The notes beneath the pieces were generated by a model. The model ran no database searches. It was not told the origin of the DNA and was given only the letters and a program-made list of their open reading frames with translations. A stretch of 64,000 nucleotides of DNA from Massilia oculi. Lineage in GTDB: Bacteria > Pseudomonadota > Gammaproteobacteria > Burkholderiales > Burkholderiaceae_D. The stretch is taken from contig NZ_CP029343.1 of the NCBI RefSeq assembly GCF_003143515.1, positions 372,001 through 436,000 of the forward strand. Reading direction: 5' to 3'. Positions 34,681-44,513 of the stretch are shown here, in pieces; the stretch's first letter is position 1, and every line of letters starts with the position of its first letter. The position numbers and the translations under genes were made by a program.

Positions 34681-36693
34681 TTACTTCGACAGGTCCACCG
34701 CATACAGCGCGGTGCCCTTGCCACTGCCATCGTCGGCCTTCACCTGGCTGACGTTGTCGATCCCCGCCTCCCGGGCCAGCGCGACCAGGTCCGGCGCCGA
34801 ATGGAACACCACCGGTCCGGCCGTCTTGACCTGCGCGAAGCGCCAGCTGCGGGCCGCGCCCTGCGTCTTGCGGCTCAATTCCTTTGCGTCGCGGATGTAG
34901 TCGATCAGGATGTCGCGGTTATTGTCGGGCGAAGCCAGCACCACATTGCTGCCATCCAGGCCCGGGAAGCCGCCGCCGCCGCTGGCGCGGTAGTTATTGG
35001 TCGCCACCAGGAATTCCTGCCTGGCCTCGACCGGCTTGCCCTGGTACGACAGCTTGCGGATACGGTCGCCCGGCGCCCGCGTCACGTCGATCTCATAGCT
35101 GACGTCGGGCGAGGTGATGGTATCGAAATTGAAGCTCGGGAAGCGGCTGTTGACCAGCTCCTGCGCCTCGGTCCTGGCAGGATCGATGGTGTTGAAGCGC
35201 CCCGCCGCCGTTTCCAGCCACGCCTTCAGGCCGGCGCCGTCGACCTTCACCGCATACAGCGAATTCGGGAACAGGTACAGGTCGGCCGCGTTGTTCAATG
35301 CCAGGTCGCCGGCCGGCACGTCGGTGTAATCGGCCACGGTAGGAAAGCCGGCCTTGAATGGCGCCGTCACCGACAACACCGGCAGTTTGGCGTACTGCGG
35401 CAGGTTGGCATGGACATACTTGCGGACATAGTCGGCCTGGGCGCGGTTGACCACTTCCAGCGCTGAAGGATCGCCGACGTCGGAGAAATAGGTCGTCATG
35501 CGGAAGCTTGACCTGCCGACCGGGGTCTTGACGTAGGCCATGGTCGCCTCGTGCTCGGCGCGCACCAGCGCCGTGACTTCGGCGTCCGGCTCGACGAAGG
35601 TCTTCGGCCCGGTCTGGGTCGAACGCGCCTCGACCACGGTCTTGTCCTTCTCGACCTTCCAGCGCTTGCCGTCGGAGGTCAGGTGAAGCTGGACCACGCC
35701 CAGATGCTTGCCCCACTGGCTCGGCATCACGGCCGGCACGCCGTGCACCAGGCCGCGCGCCTTGTCCACGCCCGGCAGGTTGAACTGGGGCACGCTGCTG
35801 TCCTTGTTCGGGAACAGCTGGTGAGAATGACCCATCAACACCACGTCGACACCCGGCACCCTGGCCAGGTGCCAGTTGGTGTGTTCCATCTTCGGCGAAT
35901 AGGCGGCGTCGTCGAGGCCCGAATGGCCCAGCACCACCACCAGTTCGGCGCCCTTCTTGCGCATCTCGGGGATGTAGCGCTCGGCGCTGGCCTTGACGTC
36001 GACCGGCTTGACTCGGCCCTCGAGCCAGCGCTTGTCCCAGGCCATGATCTCGGGCGGCGTGAAGCCGATGATGCCCACCTTGACCGTGCTCTCGACCCGC
36101 TTGCCGTCCTTGCCGGTGGCGACGATCTTCTTGTCGATGATCTTGTAGGGCGCGAACAGCGGCCCGTTCGTCTGCAGGCTGTGGATATTGGCCAGCACGA
36201 TAGGGAAGTTCGGGCCGGCGCAGGGCTTGGCCTGCGGCGCGACGTCCTTGACCTTGAAGCTGCTGCCGGTGATCTGGTTCAGGAATGGCAGGCCGTAGTT
36301 GAACTCGTGGTTGCCCACCGTGCCGCCCTCGTAGCCGAGCGCGTTCATGATTTTATAGATGCCCAGCACCTGGTCGCAGCGCGGCGGCTTGACCAGCGCC
36401 TGGTAATCGGCGAAAGCCGTGCCCTGGATCGTGTCGCCATTGTCGAGCAACAGCGTGTTGGCGAATTCCTTGCGCGCCTGCCGGATCAGCGTGGCGGTGC
36501 GGTCGAAGCCGATCGAGGCGTCCGGCGCCAGCTTGTAGTAGTCGTAGCCGACCACGTTCGCGTGCAGGTCGGACGTCTCGAGCACGGCCAGCACGGCGCT
36601 CGAACCGCTCGGGGCCGGGGCGGCGTGGACGGGAAGGATGAGCAGCAGCGGCGCGAAGGCCATGCCAATTTGGTAACGCAAAATGCGGTTCAT
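34681..36693 (-). CDS. cpdB: Periplasmic 2',3'-cyclic-nucleotide 2'-phosphodiesterase/3'-nucleotidase
   Basis: Start ATG 36693, 670 residues, with a signal peptide (GMAFAPLLLILPVHA). The metallophosphatase part has LETSDLHANVVGYDYYK, LLDNGDTIQGTAFAD, EGGTVGNHEFNYGLP, VVVLGHSGLDD and VVLMGHSHQLFPN. The C-terminal 5'-nucleotidase domain has YLFPNSLYAVKVDGAGLKAW and ATNNYRASGGGGFPG. The early YDYY motif is characteristic of CpdB-type enzymes, which salvage nucleosides from cyclic and 3'-nucleotides in the periplasm. Confidence 0.93.
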   Translation of the reverse strand: MNRILRYQIGMAFAPLLLILPVHAAPAPSGSSAVLAVLETSDLHANVVGYDYYKLAPDASIGFDRTATLIRQARKEFANTLLLDNGDTIQGTAFADYQALVKPPRCDQVLGIYKIMNALGYEGGTVGNHEFNYGLPFLNQITGSSFKVKDVAPQAKPCAGPNFPIVLANIHSLQTNGPLFAPYKIIDKKIVATGKDGKRVESTVKVGIIGFTPPEIMAWDKRWLEGRVKPVDVKASAERYIPEMRKKGAELVVVLGHSGLDDAAYSPKMEHTNWHLARVPGVDVVLMGHSHQLFPNKDSSVPQFNLPGVDKARGLVHGVPAVMPSQWGKHLGVVQLHLTSDGKRWKVEKDKTVVEARSTQTGPKTFVEPDAEVTALVRAEHEATMAYVKTPVGRSSFRMTTYFSDVGDPSALEVVNRAQADYVRKYVHANLPQYAKLPVLSVTAPFKAGFPTVADYTDVPAGDLALNNAADLYLFPNSLYAVKVDGAGLKAWLETAAGRFNTIDPARTEAQELVNSRFPSFNFDTITSPDVSYEIDVTRAPGDRIRKLSYQGKPVEARQEFLVATNNYRASGGGGFPGLDGSNVVLASPDNNRDILIDYIRDAKELSRKTQGAARSWRFAQVKTAGPVVFHSAPDLVALAREAGIDNVSQVKADDGSGKGTALYAVDLSK

Positions 36694-36828
36694 GGGGAAT
36701 CCGGGAAACTAGACGGGGCCGATGATACGGCAGCGGCGACCAGCGTGGCAATCCATACGGCTTCGTCGGCGCAGTCGTCAGGTATAATCCCCGGTTCGAT
36801 TCAACCAACCAATGAGACTGCCGAGACC

Positions 36829-37933
36829 ATGGAAGCCGAACGCATCAACGCCATTTCCGCCCTGCTGAACGACCTGACGGGTCGTGAGGCCGAACTTCGG
36901 AGGTATCTTTGACTTCGATAAGAAGTCGGAGAAACTAGAACAGGTCAACCAGGAGATGGAAGATCCATCGATCTGGAACGACCCGAAGAAAGCCCAGGAA
37001 ATGGGCAAAGAGAAGAAGGCGCTGGAAGGCGTCGTCCTCGTGCTCGAGAAAGCCAAGGCCGACCTGGCCGACGCCAGGGACCTGTTCGACATGGCGCGCG
37101 AGGAAGGCGACGACGACACCATCGAAGCGGTGTCCGGCGACCTCGATGAAGTACAGAAGGTCATCGAGGCGATGGAGTTCCGCCGCATGTTCAGCAATCC
37201 GATGGACCACGCGAACTGCTTCATCGACATCCAGGCCGGCGCCGGCGGCACCGAAGCCCAAGACTGGGCCTCGATGCTGCTGCGTCAATACCTGCGCTAC
37301 TGCGAACGCAAGGGCTTCAAGGCCGAGATCCTGGAACAGTCCGAGGGCGAGGTCGCGGGCATCAAGACCGCCACCATCAAGGTCGACGGCGAGTACGCCT
37401 ATGGCCACCTGCGCACCGAGACCGGCGTGCACCGCCTGGTGCGCAAGTCGCCGTTCGACTCGGCCAACGGCCGCCATACCTCGTTCACCTCGCTGTTCGT
37501 GTATCCCGAAGTGGACGACTCGATCGAGATCGAGATCAACCCGGCCGACGTGCGCATCGACACCTACCGCGCATCGGGCGCCGGCGGTCAGCACATCAAC
37601 AAGACCGATTCTGCGGTGCGCCTGACGCACGGCCCATCGGGTATCGTGGTCCAGTGCCAGAATGACCGTTCGCAGCACCGCAACAAGGCCGAGGCCTGGG
37701 ACATGCTGCGTGCGAAGCTGTACGAGCTCGAACTGCGTAACCGCATGAGCGAGCAGCAGAAACTGGAAGACTCCAAGACCGACGTCGGCTGGGGCCACCA
37801 GATCCGCTCCTACGTGCTCGACCAGTCGCGCATCAAGGACTTGCGTACTGGCTTCGAAACGGGCAATACCAAGAACGTGCTCGACGGCGATCTGGACGAT
37901 TTCATCTCCGCATCCCTCAAGCAGAACGTTTAA
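36829..37933 (+). CDS. prfB: Peptide chain release factor 2, with programmed +1 frameshift
   Basis: ATG 36829 opens a 27-codon first frame that ends at TGA 36910-36912. A +1 shift at that point continues to 37933, giving 367 residues, the normal RF2 length. [12 protein letters not shown] holds the SPF stop-recognition motif and [14 protein letters not shown] the GGQ motif for peptidyl-tRNA hydrolysis. RF2 reads UAA and UGA; its own UGA regulates its synthesis. Directly upstream of the HAD gene and lysS, a common prfB-lysS neighbourhood. Confidence 0.97.
36901..36913 (+). promoter_or_regulatory. RF2 autoregulatory frameshift site
   Basis: The sequence AGG TAT CTT TGA C at 36901-36913 has the Shine-Dalgarno-like AGG three bases before the slippery CTT and a TGA followed by C. 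This is the conserved RF2 recoding site. When RF2 is scarce the ribosome slips +1 at CTT. Confidence 0.95.
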
Positions 37934-37948
37934 CAAGGTAGAGCCCCG

Positions 37949-38613
37949 ATGACCACACCCGCCCGCGCGCTGATCTTCGACATGGATGGCACCATCGTCG
38001 ACAATATGGACTTCCACACCAGGGCGTGGATCACCTTCTTCGCGCGGCGCGGGAAAGTCATCGAGCCCGATGCTTTTTTTCGCGACACGGCCGGCCGCCA
38101 GGGCAAGGAAATCCTGCGCCACTACATCGGCGAGGACCTCGCCGACGACGAGCTGGCGACGCTGAACCACGAGAAGGAAGCGCTGTACCGCGAACTGTAC
38201 GGTCCGCACCGCGCCACCCTCCCCGGCTTCGACGCCTTCATCCAGGCTGCCGGCGCCCGGGCTGGAAGCTGGCGGTGGCCACCTCGGCCTCGCCGGGCAG
38301 CGCGCGCTTCATTCTCGACGAGATGGACTTGCGTCCCCGCTTCGACGCGGTGGTGGTCGGCACGGTCGACGTCCCGCGCGGCAAGCCGCATCCGGACGTC
38401 TTCCTGAAGGCCGCCGACCGCTGCGAGACGATGCCGGCCCAGTGCATCGTATTCGAGGACGCGCCGTTGGGCGTGGAAGCGGCGCGCCGCGCCGGCATGC
38501 GCGCGGTGGTGCTCACCACCACCCTGCCGGCCGAAGCGTTCGCCGAATTCGACAACGTCATCGCCATCGTCAACGATTTCACGCAGCTGGACGTTGAAAC
38601 CCTGCTGGCCTGA
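37949..38613 (+). pseudogene. HAD family phosphatase (phosphoglucomutase-like), apparent one-base deletion
   Basis: The ATG frame (37949) encodes ALIFDMDGTIVDNMDFH (nucleophile Asp), and continues to FDAFIQAAGARAG. The rest of the enzyme (GWKLAVATSASPGSARFILD, GKPHPDVFLKAADR, VFEDAPLGVEAARRAGM) is in another frame to 38613. The change fits loss of one base in the CCCGGG run at ~38256-38262. Restoring one base would give about 222 continuous residues with all HAD motifs. Sequencing error is as likely as real decay. The substrate is probably a small sugar phosphate. Confidence 0.8.
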
Positions 38614-38639
38614 ATCAACCAAGACTAGAACACCATAAT

Positions 38640-40178
38640 ATGAACACCGAAAACCAAGAACAGGCCCCGCTGCCGGCGGCCGACGAGAACAAGATCATGG
38701 CCGAGCGCCGCGCCAAGCTGGGGGCGATCCGCGAAAAAGGCGTCGCCTTCCCGAACGACTTCGTCCCGCAGCACAAGGCGGCCGACCTGGTCGACACCTA
38801 TGGTGGCAAGACCCGCGAGGAGCTGGAAGCCGAACCGGTCGCGGTCAGGCTGGCCGGCCGCATGATGCTGCGCCGCGAAGCGGGCAAGAAAGCCGCCTTC
38901 GCCACCCTGCAGGACAGCTCCGGCCCGGCCGCATCGGGCCGTATCCAGGTCTATATCGCGCTCGACAACGCCGGCGAAGAAGCCATGGAAGCGCTACGCA
39001 GCTACGACCTGGGCGACATCCTGGGCGTCGAAGGCACGCTGTTCAAGACGAAGACCGACGAACTCACCGTCAAGGTGAGCGCGCTGCGCCTGATCACCAA
39101 GGCGATCCGCCCGCTGCCGGACAAGTTCCACGGCCTGGCCGACCAGGAGACCAAGTACCGCCAGCGCTACGTCGACCTGATCATGAACGAAGAGACGCGC
39201 CGCACCTTCAAGGCGCGTACCGCCGCGATGTCGTCGATGCGCCGCTTCATGGAAAAGAACGGCTTCATGGAAGTCGAGACCCCGATGCTGCACCCGATTC
39301 CGGGCGGCGCCGCGGCCAAGCCCTTCATCACCCACCACAATGCGCTGGACATGGAAATGTACCTGCGCATCGCGCCGGAACTGTACCTGAAGCGCCTGGT
39401 CGTGGGCGGCTTCGACCGCGTGTTCGAGATCAACCGCAACTTCCGCAACGAAGGCGTGTCGGTCCGTCACAACCCGGAATTCACGATGATGGAATTCTAT
39501 GCGGCCTACACCGACTACAAGTGGATCATGGACTTCACCGAGCAGGTGATCCGCCAGGCCGCGATCGACGCCCAGGGCAGCGCCGTGCTGAGCTACGGCG
39601 GCCGCGAGCTGGACCTGTCGAAGCCGTTCCAGCGCCTGACCATCGTCGAGGCGATCGACAAGTACGCGCCGGGCTACACGCCGGAGCAGCTGAACGACGC
39701 CGAATTCATCAAGCTTGAATTGAAAACGAAATTCGGCGTCAAGCCGTTCGCCACCGCCGGCCTGGGCGCGCTGCAGTTGGCGCTGTTCGAAGAGACCGCC
39801 GAAGCGCTGCTGTGGGAGCCGACTTTCATCGTCGACTATCCGGCCGAAGTCTCGCCGCTGGCGCGCGCGTCGGACACCCGTGAAGGCGTGACCGAGCGTT
39901 TCGAGCTGTTCATGGTCGGCCGCGAGATCGCCAACGGCTTCTCGGAGCTGAACGATCCCGAAGACCAGGCTGCGCGCTTCCTGGCCCAGGTGGCCGCCAA
40001 GGACGCAGGCGACGACGAGGCGATGTTCTACGACGCCGACTACATCCGCGCGCTCGAATACGGCATGCCGCCGGCCGGCGGCTGCGGCATCGGCATCGAC
40101 CGCCTGATGATGCTGATCACCGATTCGCCGAATATCCGCGACGTGCTGCTGTTCCCGCACTTGCGCAAGGAAGACTGA
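38640..40178 (+). CDS. lysS: Lysyl-tRNA synthetase, class II
   Basis: Start ATG 38640, 512 residues. The N-terminal OB anticodon-binding domain ([20 protein letters not shown]) precedes the class II core. Motif 2 is [20 protein letters not shown], preceded by [20 protein letters not shown], and motif 3 is [20 protein letters not shown]. Essential for charging tRNA-Lys. Confidence 0.97.
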   Translation: MNTENQEQAPLPAADENKIMAERRAKLGAIREKGVAFPNDFVPQHKAADLVDTYGGKTREELEAEPVAVRLAGRMMLRREAGKKAAFATLQDSSGPAASGRIQVYIALDNAGEEAMEALRSYDLGDILGVEGTLFKTKTDELTVKVSALRLITKAIRPLPDKFHGLADQETKYRQRYVDLIMNEETRRTFKARTAAMSSMRRFMEKNGFMEVETPMLHPIPGGAAAKPFITHHNALDMEMYLRIAPELYLKRLVVGGFDRVFEINRNFRNEGVSVRHNPEFTMMEFYAAYTDYKWIMDFTEQVIRQAAIDAQGSAVLSYGGRELDLSKPFQRLTIVEAIDKYAPGYTPEQLNDAEFIKLELKTKFGVKPFATAGLGALQLALFEETAEALLWEPTFIVDYPAEVSPLARASDTREGVTERFELFMVGREIANGFSELNDPEDQAARFLAQVAAKDAGDDEAMFYDADYIRALEYGMPPAGGCGIGIDRLMMLITDSPNIRDVLLFPHLRKED

Positions 40179-40185
40179 TGTAACG

Positions 40186-40209
40186 AAGCCGCCGAAAGGC
40201 GGCTTTTTT
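40186..40209 (+). terminator. Rho-independent terminator after lysS
   Basis: AAGCCGCC-GAAA-GGCGGCTT (40186-40205) followed by TTTT. It ends the prfB-lysS transcript; the next gene is convergent. Confidence 0.9.
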
Positions 40210-40265
40210 GCTTGAAGCGACGGGTTGGATGGACGGCAAGCAGTCCATCCAGCGCTATCGCGATG

Positions 40266-41672
40266 TCATTGCACGATCGTATAGCACGGCGTATAGGCCT
40301 TGCCCGGCAATTTCATGCGGCTCTGCTCCACGAACGAGGCCAGCAGCGCATCCATCGGCCCCATGATCTCGGCCTCTCCCTGGATCTCGTACTTGCCGTA
40401 CTGCTCGATCGCGCGGATTCCCTCTTCCTTCACATTGCCCGCCACCACGCCCGAGAAGGCGCGGCGCAGGTTCGCCGCCAGCAGGTGCGTCGGAATGCCG
40501 CGGTGCAGGTCGAGGTTGCGCATGTTCTCGTGGGTCGGCCTGAACGGCTTCTGGAACTCGTGGTCGATCTTGAGCCGCCAATTGTAGTAATAGGCGTCGC
40601 TGTTCGCCTTGCGGAAGGCGCGCACCTCTTGCACGCCGGCCTGCATCGCGCGCGCCACCGCGTCGGGGTCGTCGATGATGATCTGGTAGCGCCGCTGCGC
40701 CTCTCCCCCCAGAGTCACGCCGATGAACTGGTCGATCTGGGTGAAGTAGTCGCGCGCGGAGGCCGGCCCCGTGAATACCAGCGGGAACGGGATCTCGGCA
40801 TTGTCCGGATGGAGCAGGATGCCGAGGATGTAGAGGATTTCCTCGGCGGTGCCGGCGCCGCCCGGGAATACGACGATGCCGTGGCCGGTGCGGACAAACG
40901 CCTCCAGGCGTTTCTCGATGTCCGGCATGATCACCAGGTCGTTGACGATCGGGTTCGGCGATTCGGCCGCGATGATGCCCGGCTCCGAGATGCCCAGGTA
41001 ACGCCCGTTGCCCAGGCGCTGCTTCGAGTGGCCGATGGTGGCGCCTTTCATCGGGCCTTTCATGGCGCCCGGTCCGCAGCCGGTGCAGATATCCATCTCG
41101 CGCAGGCCCAGCGCATAGCCGACCTTCTTGGTGTAGTTGTATTCGATACGGCTGATCGAGTGGCCGCCCCAGCACACCACCAGGTTGGGATTGCGCTGCG
41201 GCTGCAGCACGTTGGCGTTGCGCAGGATGTGGAAGACGGCGTCGGTGATGCCCTCGCTGCGGGTCAGGTCGAATTTGGGGTTGTCGGTGACGTCGAAATT
41301 GACGAACACGATGTCGCGCAGCACCGAGAACAGGTGCTCGTGGATGCCGCGGATCATCTTGCCGTCGACGAAGGCATTGCCCGGTGCGTTGCGGATGTCG
41401 AGCTTGATGCCGCGCTCGCGCTGCAGGATGCTGATCTCGAACGTGGCGTAGCGCTCCAGCAGCTCCTTGCCGTCGTCGATGTCGCTGCCGGTGTTCAGTA
41501 CCGCCAGCGCGCACTTGCGGAACACGTCGTACAGGCCGGCCTGGCCGGTTTCGAGCAGCTTGGCCACTTCGGCCTTCGACAGGACTTCCAGCCGTCCTTG
41601 GGGCGAAATCAGGGTATCGACCAGTTGCAGGCTTTCAGGTGAAACGAGTGTATCGACTACTTCATGGGTCAT
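40266..41672 (-). CDS. ppnN: Nucleotide 5'-monophosphate nucleosidase PpnN (LOG/YgdH family)
   Basis: The start is ATG 41672 (MTHEVVDTLVSPESLQLVD) with AAGGAAAA upstream; 468 residues. LVVCWGGHSISRIEYNYTKK, CTGCGPGAMKGPMKGATIGH and FPGGAGTAEEILYILGI (the PGGxGT-x-x-E motif) mark the LOG domain. The long N- and C-terminal flanks match PpnN, which splits purine and pyrimidine monophosphates into base and ribose 5-phosphate and in E. coli responds to (p)ppGpp. Confidence 0.93.
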   Translation of the reverse strand: MTHEVVDTLVSPESLQLVDTLISPQGRLEVLSKAEVAKLLETGQAGLYDVFRKCALAVLNTGSDIDDGKELLERYATFEISILQRERGIKLDIRNAPGNAFVDGKMIRGIHEHLFSVLRDIVFVNFDVTDNPKFDLTRSEGITDAVFHILRNANVLQPQRNPNLVVCWGGHSISRIEYNYTKKVGYALGLREMDICTGCGPGAMKGPMKGATIGHSKQRLGNGRYLGISEPGIIAAESPNPIVNDLVIMPDIEKRLEAFVRTGHGIVVFPGGAGTAEEILYILGILLHPDNAEIPFPLVFTGPASARDYFTQIDQFIGVTLGGEAQRRYQIIIDDPDAVARAMQAGVQEVRAFRKANSDAYYYNWRLKIDHEFQKPFRPTHENMRNLDLHRGIPTHLLAANLRRAFSGVVAGNVKEEGIRAIEQYGKYEIQGEAEIMGPMDALLASFVEQSRMKLPGKAYTPCYTIVQ

Positions 41673-41938
41673 GGTCGGGTTTTCCTTTTCTCTTCTTGGA
41701 AACATTACAGCCTTAGCAGCAATATACGCCAAACGGGCACAGTTTGTGGGCGCCGCGCGCCCCAAAACCGTGAGCTGCGCACGGTGCAGTGCACCATCTT
41801 CGATGCGTGAGAACGCATCTGCAAAAAACTTTCTTGTGATGAAGGATATGCACTAGAATGCCTGCCTATTGGAATGTTCGGCCTTCGAATCGATCCATAT
41901 AACTATTACTCAGTCATTACATTTTCGGGAGGAACCGC

Positions 41939-43441
41939 ATGAGCGGTGCAGCTACTACACCCGCCAGCCGACCTCTTCCAGAATTCAAGCAGATCATGGG
42001 CCACCCAGCACCGCTGTGGATGCTGTTCATGACCGAGTTCTGGGAGCGCTTCGCTTTCTATGGCATTCGTTGGGCACTCGTCCTTTACATCGTCGCCCAG
42101 TTCTACGGCGGCGACGCGGCCGGCCAGGCCGACGCCAACCTCACCTACGGTTCCTACCTCGCGCTGGTGTATGCCGGCGCCGTCTTCGGCGGCTATGTCG
42201 CCGACCGCATCATCGGCTACCAGCGTTCGATCCTCGTCGGCGCGATCTTCATGGCGGCCGGCCTGTTCATGATTTCGATCCCGAACCATGACGTCTTCAA
42301 GCTGGGCCTGGCGACCATCATCGTCGGCAACGGCCTGTTCAAACCGAATATCTCGACCATGGTCGGCCAGCTGTATGCGCTGAACGATACCCGCCGCGAT
42401 TCCGGCTTCACCATCTTCTACATGGGCATCAACGTCGGCGCCTTCTTCGCGCCGATCCTGACCCAGATCCTGGCCGAGAAGGTGTTCGGCACCCAGGCCA
42501 TGCCGTCGTACAAGATCGTGTTCCTGGCCTCGGGCATCGGCATGCTGATCTCGCTGGTCTGGTTCTACATCGGCCGCAAGTCCCTGAAGGGCATCGGCGC
42601 GCCGATCGGCGACCTGGCCAATCCGAAGCGCCTGATCTTCACGGTCGTCGGCGCGCTGGTCGTCATCCCGGTCATGTACCTGCTGCTGCAGGCCGGCGCC
42701 AACAGTCTGCAGATCCTGCTGACCATCCTGTTCGTCGGCCTGGCCGCGATGCTGGTCATCGAAGGCATCCGCGAAGGCAAGGTTGCGCGCGACAAGACCT
42801 GGGCCATGATGATCATCTTCTTCTTCAACATCCTGTTCTGGTGCTTCTTCGAGCAGGCCGGCAGCTCGTTCACCTTCCTGGCCGATAATATCGTCGACCG
42901 CGACTTCGGTGGCTGGATCTTCCCGGTCGCCTGGTTCCAGTCGGTGAACTCGATCGCCATCATCGTGTTCGCGCCGATCATCGCCGCGGTCTGGGTGATG
43001 CTGGGCAAGCGCAACGCGAACCCGTCGATCCCGCGCAAGTTCGGTCTTGGCCTCGTGTTCAACGCGCTGGCCTTCGGCCTGCTGATGTACGCGCTGTCGC
43101 AGCTGATCAACGACAACGGCAAGATCCCGTTCTGGACCCTGTTCGCGGTCTACGTGATCCAGTCGATCGGTGAGCTGTGCCTGTCGCCGATCGGCCTGTC
43201 GATGGTGACCAAGCTGGCCCCGACCCGCCTGGTGGGCCTGGGCATGGGCGGCTGGTTCCTGTCGACCGGCATCGGCAACAACCTGTCGGGCATCTTCGCC
43301 TCGCACGTCTCGGGCGAGTCGGGCATGTCGGTCGCCTCGGCACTGGGCGGCTACAGCTTCGGCTTCTGGTCGCTGCTGGGCGGCGGCGTGCTGCTGCTGC
43401 TGGCGCCTGTGATCCAGAAACTGATGCACGGCGTGAAGTAA
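41939..43441 (+). CDS. Proton-dependent oligopeptide transporter, POT/PTR family
   Basis: Start ATG 41939, 500 residues, about 14 hydrophobic segments. EFWERFAFYGIRWALVLYIV has the ExxERFxxYG proton-coupling motif. The second signature is seen in RDSGFTIFYMGINVGAFFAP, and FWCFFEQAGSSFTFLAD and IQSIGELCLSPIGLSMVTKL contain the later conserved Glu residues. It takes up di- and tripeptides driven by the proton gradient. Divergent from ppnN; the spacer (41673-41938) holds both promoters. Confidence 0.95.
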   Translation: MSGAATTPASRPLPEFKQIMGHPAPLWMLFMTEFWERFAFYGIRWALVLYIVAQFYGGDAAGQADANLTYGSYLALVYAGAVFGGYVADRIIGYQRSILVGAIFMAAGLFMISIPNHDVFKLGLATIIVGNGLFKPNISTMVGQLYALNDTRRDSGFTIFYMGINVGAFFAPILTQILAEKVFGTQAMPSYKIVFLASGIGMLISLVWFYIGRKSLKGIGAPIGDLANPKRLIFTVVGALVVIPVMYLLLQAGANSLQILLTILFVGLAAMLVIEGIREGKVARDKTWAMMIIFFFNILFWCFFEQAGSSFTFLADNIVDRDFGGWIFPVAWFQSVNSIAIIVFAPIIAAVWVMLGKRNANPSIPRKFGLGLVFNALAFGLLMYALSQLINDNGKIPFWTLFAVYVIQSIGELCLSPIGLSMVTKLAPTRLVGLGMGGWFLSTGIGNNLSGIFASHVSGESGMSVASALGGYSFGFWSLLGGGVLLLLAPVIQKLMHGVK

Positions 43442-43459
43442 GCGCGCTATGCTTCATTG

Positions 43460-43487
43460 AAAACGGCGGCCCGCGGGCCGCCGTTTT
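43460..43487. terminator. Terminator between the POT gene and the convergent LysR gene
   Basis: AAAACGGCGGCCC at 43460-43472 pairs with GGGCCGCCGTTTT at 43475-43487, leaving a minimal loop. The A/T ends give a U-tract in both directions, fitting convergent genes. Confidence 0.9.
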
Positions 43488-43508
43488 GCATTCCAGCCGA
43501 CAGATCCC

Positions 43509-44414
43509 TTACCGGTAATCGAGATGCGCGCTCATGGCCGCCATCTCGGCCACCATCCATTCGCGGAAGCGCCGCACCTTGAGCATGTGTTCCTTGTGCG
43601 GGTTGGCGAGAAAACGGTAGCCGTTCGCGAACGGCACGCTGCGGCAGGAAATCAGGCGCAAGGCGCCGGAAGCGATGTCCTGGAAGGCGATCCCGTAGGG
43701 CACCAGGGCCACGCCCTGCCCCGCCACCGCCGCCTGCACCAGCACGCCCCAATGGCTGTAGGCGCGCGAAAAATCGTACTCGCCCTTGAGCGCGCGGTTC
43801 TCGTTGAGCAGCTGCAGCCAGGCCTCGGGCGAATGCACGATCAGCAAGCGGTACGCCGTCAGGTCATGCAAGGTCAACGCCGCCTGGCCGGGCTCCAGCA
43901 AATCCGGGCTGTAGGCCGGCATCAGCCGCTCGCGAAACAGCACCGTCGGATCCCCGTCCGTGACCGGACCATAGCGGATCGCGACGTCGGTGCTGTCGGC
44001 CTGCAGGTCGACCGGCGCGTCGTTCGAGTCGAGCCGGATGTCGAGCTCCGGATACAGTTTCGTAAAACGGTGCATGCGCGGCACCAGCCACTTGATCGCG
44101 AACGAATGGGTGGTGGCGATGCGCAGCACCGCCTCTTCGTCGCCGCTCTGCAAGGCCGTGACCTTGGCGCGCAACTCGCCCAGCATGCGGGCGGTGGCGA
44201 TCGCCAGCTCCTGGCCTTTTTCCGTCAAGGCGATGTGGCGCGGATGCCGCACGAACAGCGCGAAACCGACGTTCTCTTCCAGCTGCTTGACCTGGAGGCT
44301 GACCGCGGCCGGGGTCTTGTGCAGCTCGTGCGCGGCCAGCTTGAAACTGCCCCAGCGCGCTGCACACTCGAAATCGATCAGGCCGGACAGGCTGCGCAGC
44401 GCTTTCACACCCAC
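43509..44414 (-). CDS. LysR family transcriptional regulator (GcvA-like)
   Basis: The start is GTG 44414; another GTG two codons on is also possible. About 301 residues. The HTH region is GSFKLAAHELHKTPAAVSLQ, then the effector domain (VLRIATTHSFAIKWLVPRMH, DVAIRYGPV, AAVAGQGVALVPYGIA) is of the GcvA type. It is divergent from the epimerase-like gene by 99 nt and may control it. Confidence 0.9.
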   Translation of the reverse strand: MGVKALRSLSGLIDFECAARWGSFKLAAHELHKTPAAVSLQVKQLEENVGFALFVRHPRHIALTEKGQELAIATARMLGELRAKVTALQSGDEEAVLRIATTHSFAIKWLVPRMHRFTKLYPELDIRLDSNDAPVDLQADSTDVAIRYGPVTDGDPTVLFRERLMPAYSPDLLEPGQAALTLHDLTAYRLLIVHSPEAWLQLLNENRALKGEYDFSRAYSHWGVLVQAAVAGQGVALVPYGIAFQDIASGALRLISCRSVPFANGYRFLANPHKEHMLKVRRFREWMVAEMAAMSAHLDYR

Positions 44415-44513
44415 CTCATGGCTAAGTTTTTCTTATTCATTGTCGTGACTTTTTCTCGTTTGATGAATTGTACTGCTCCGAGGAAAATAGTAGTGATCAC
44501 ACAAGGAAACACC

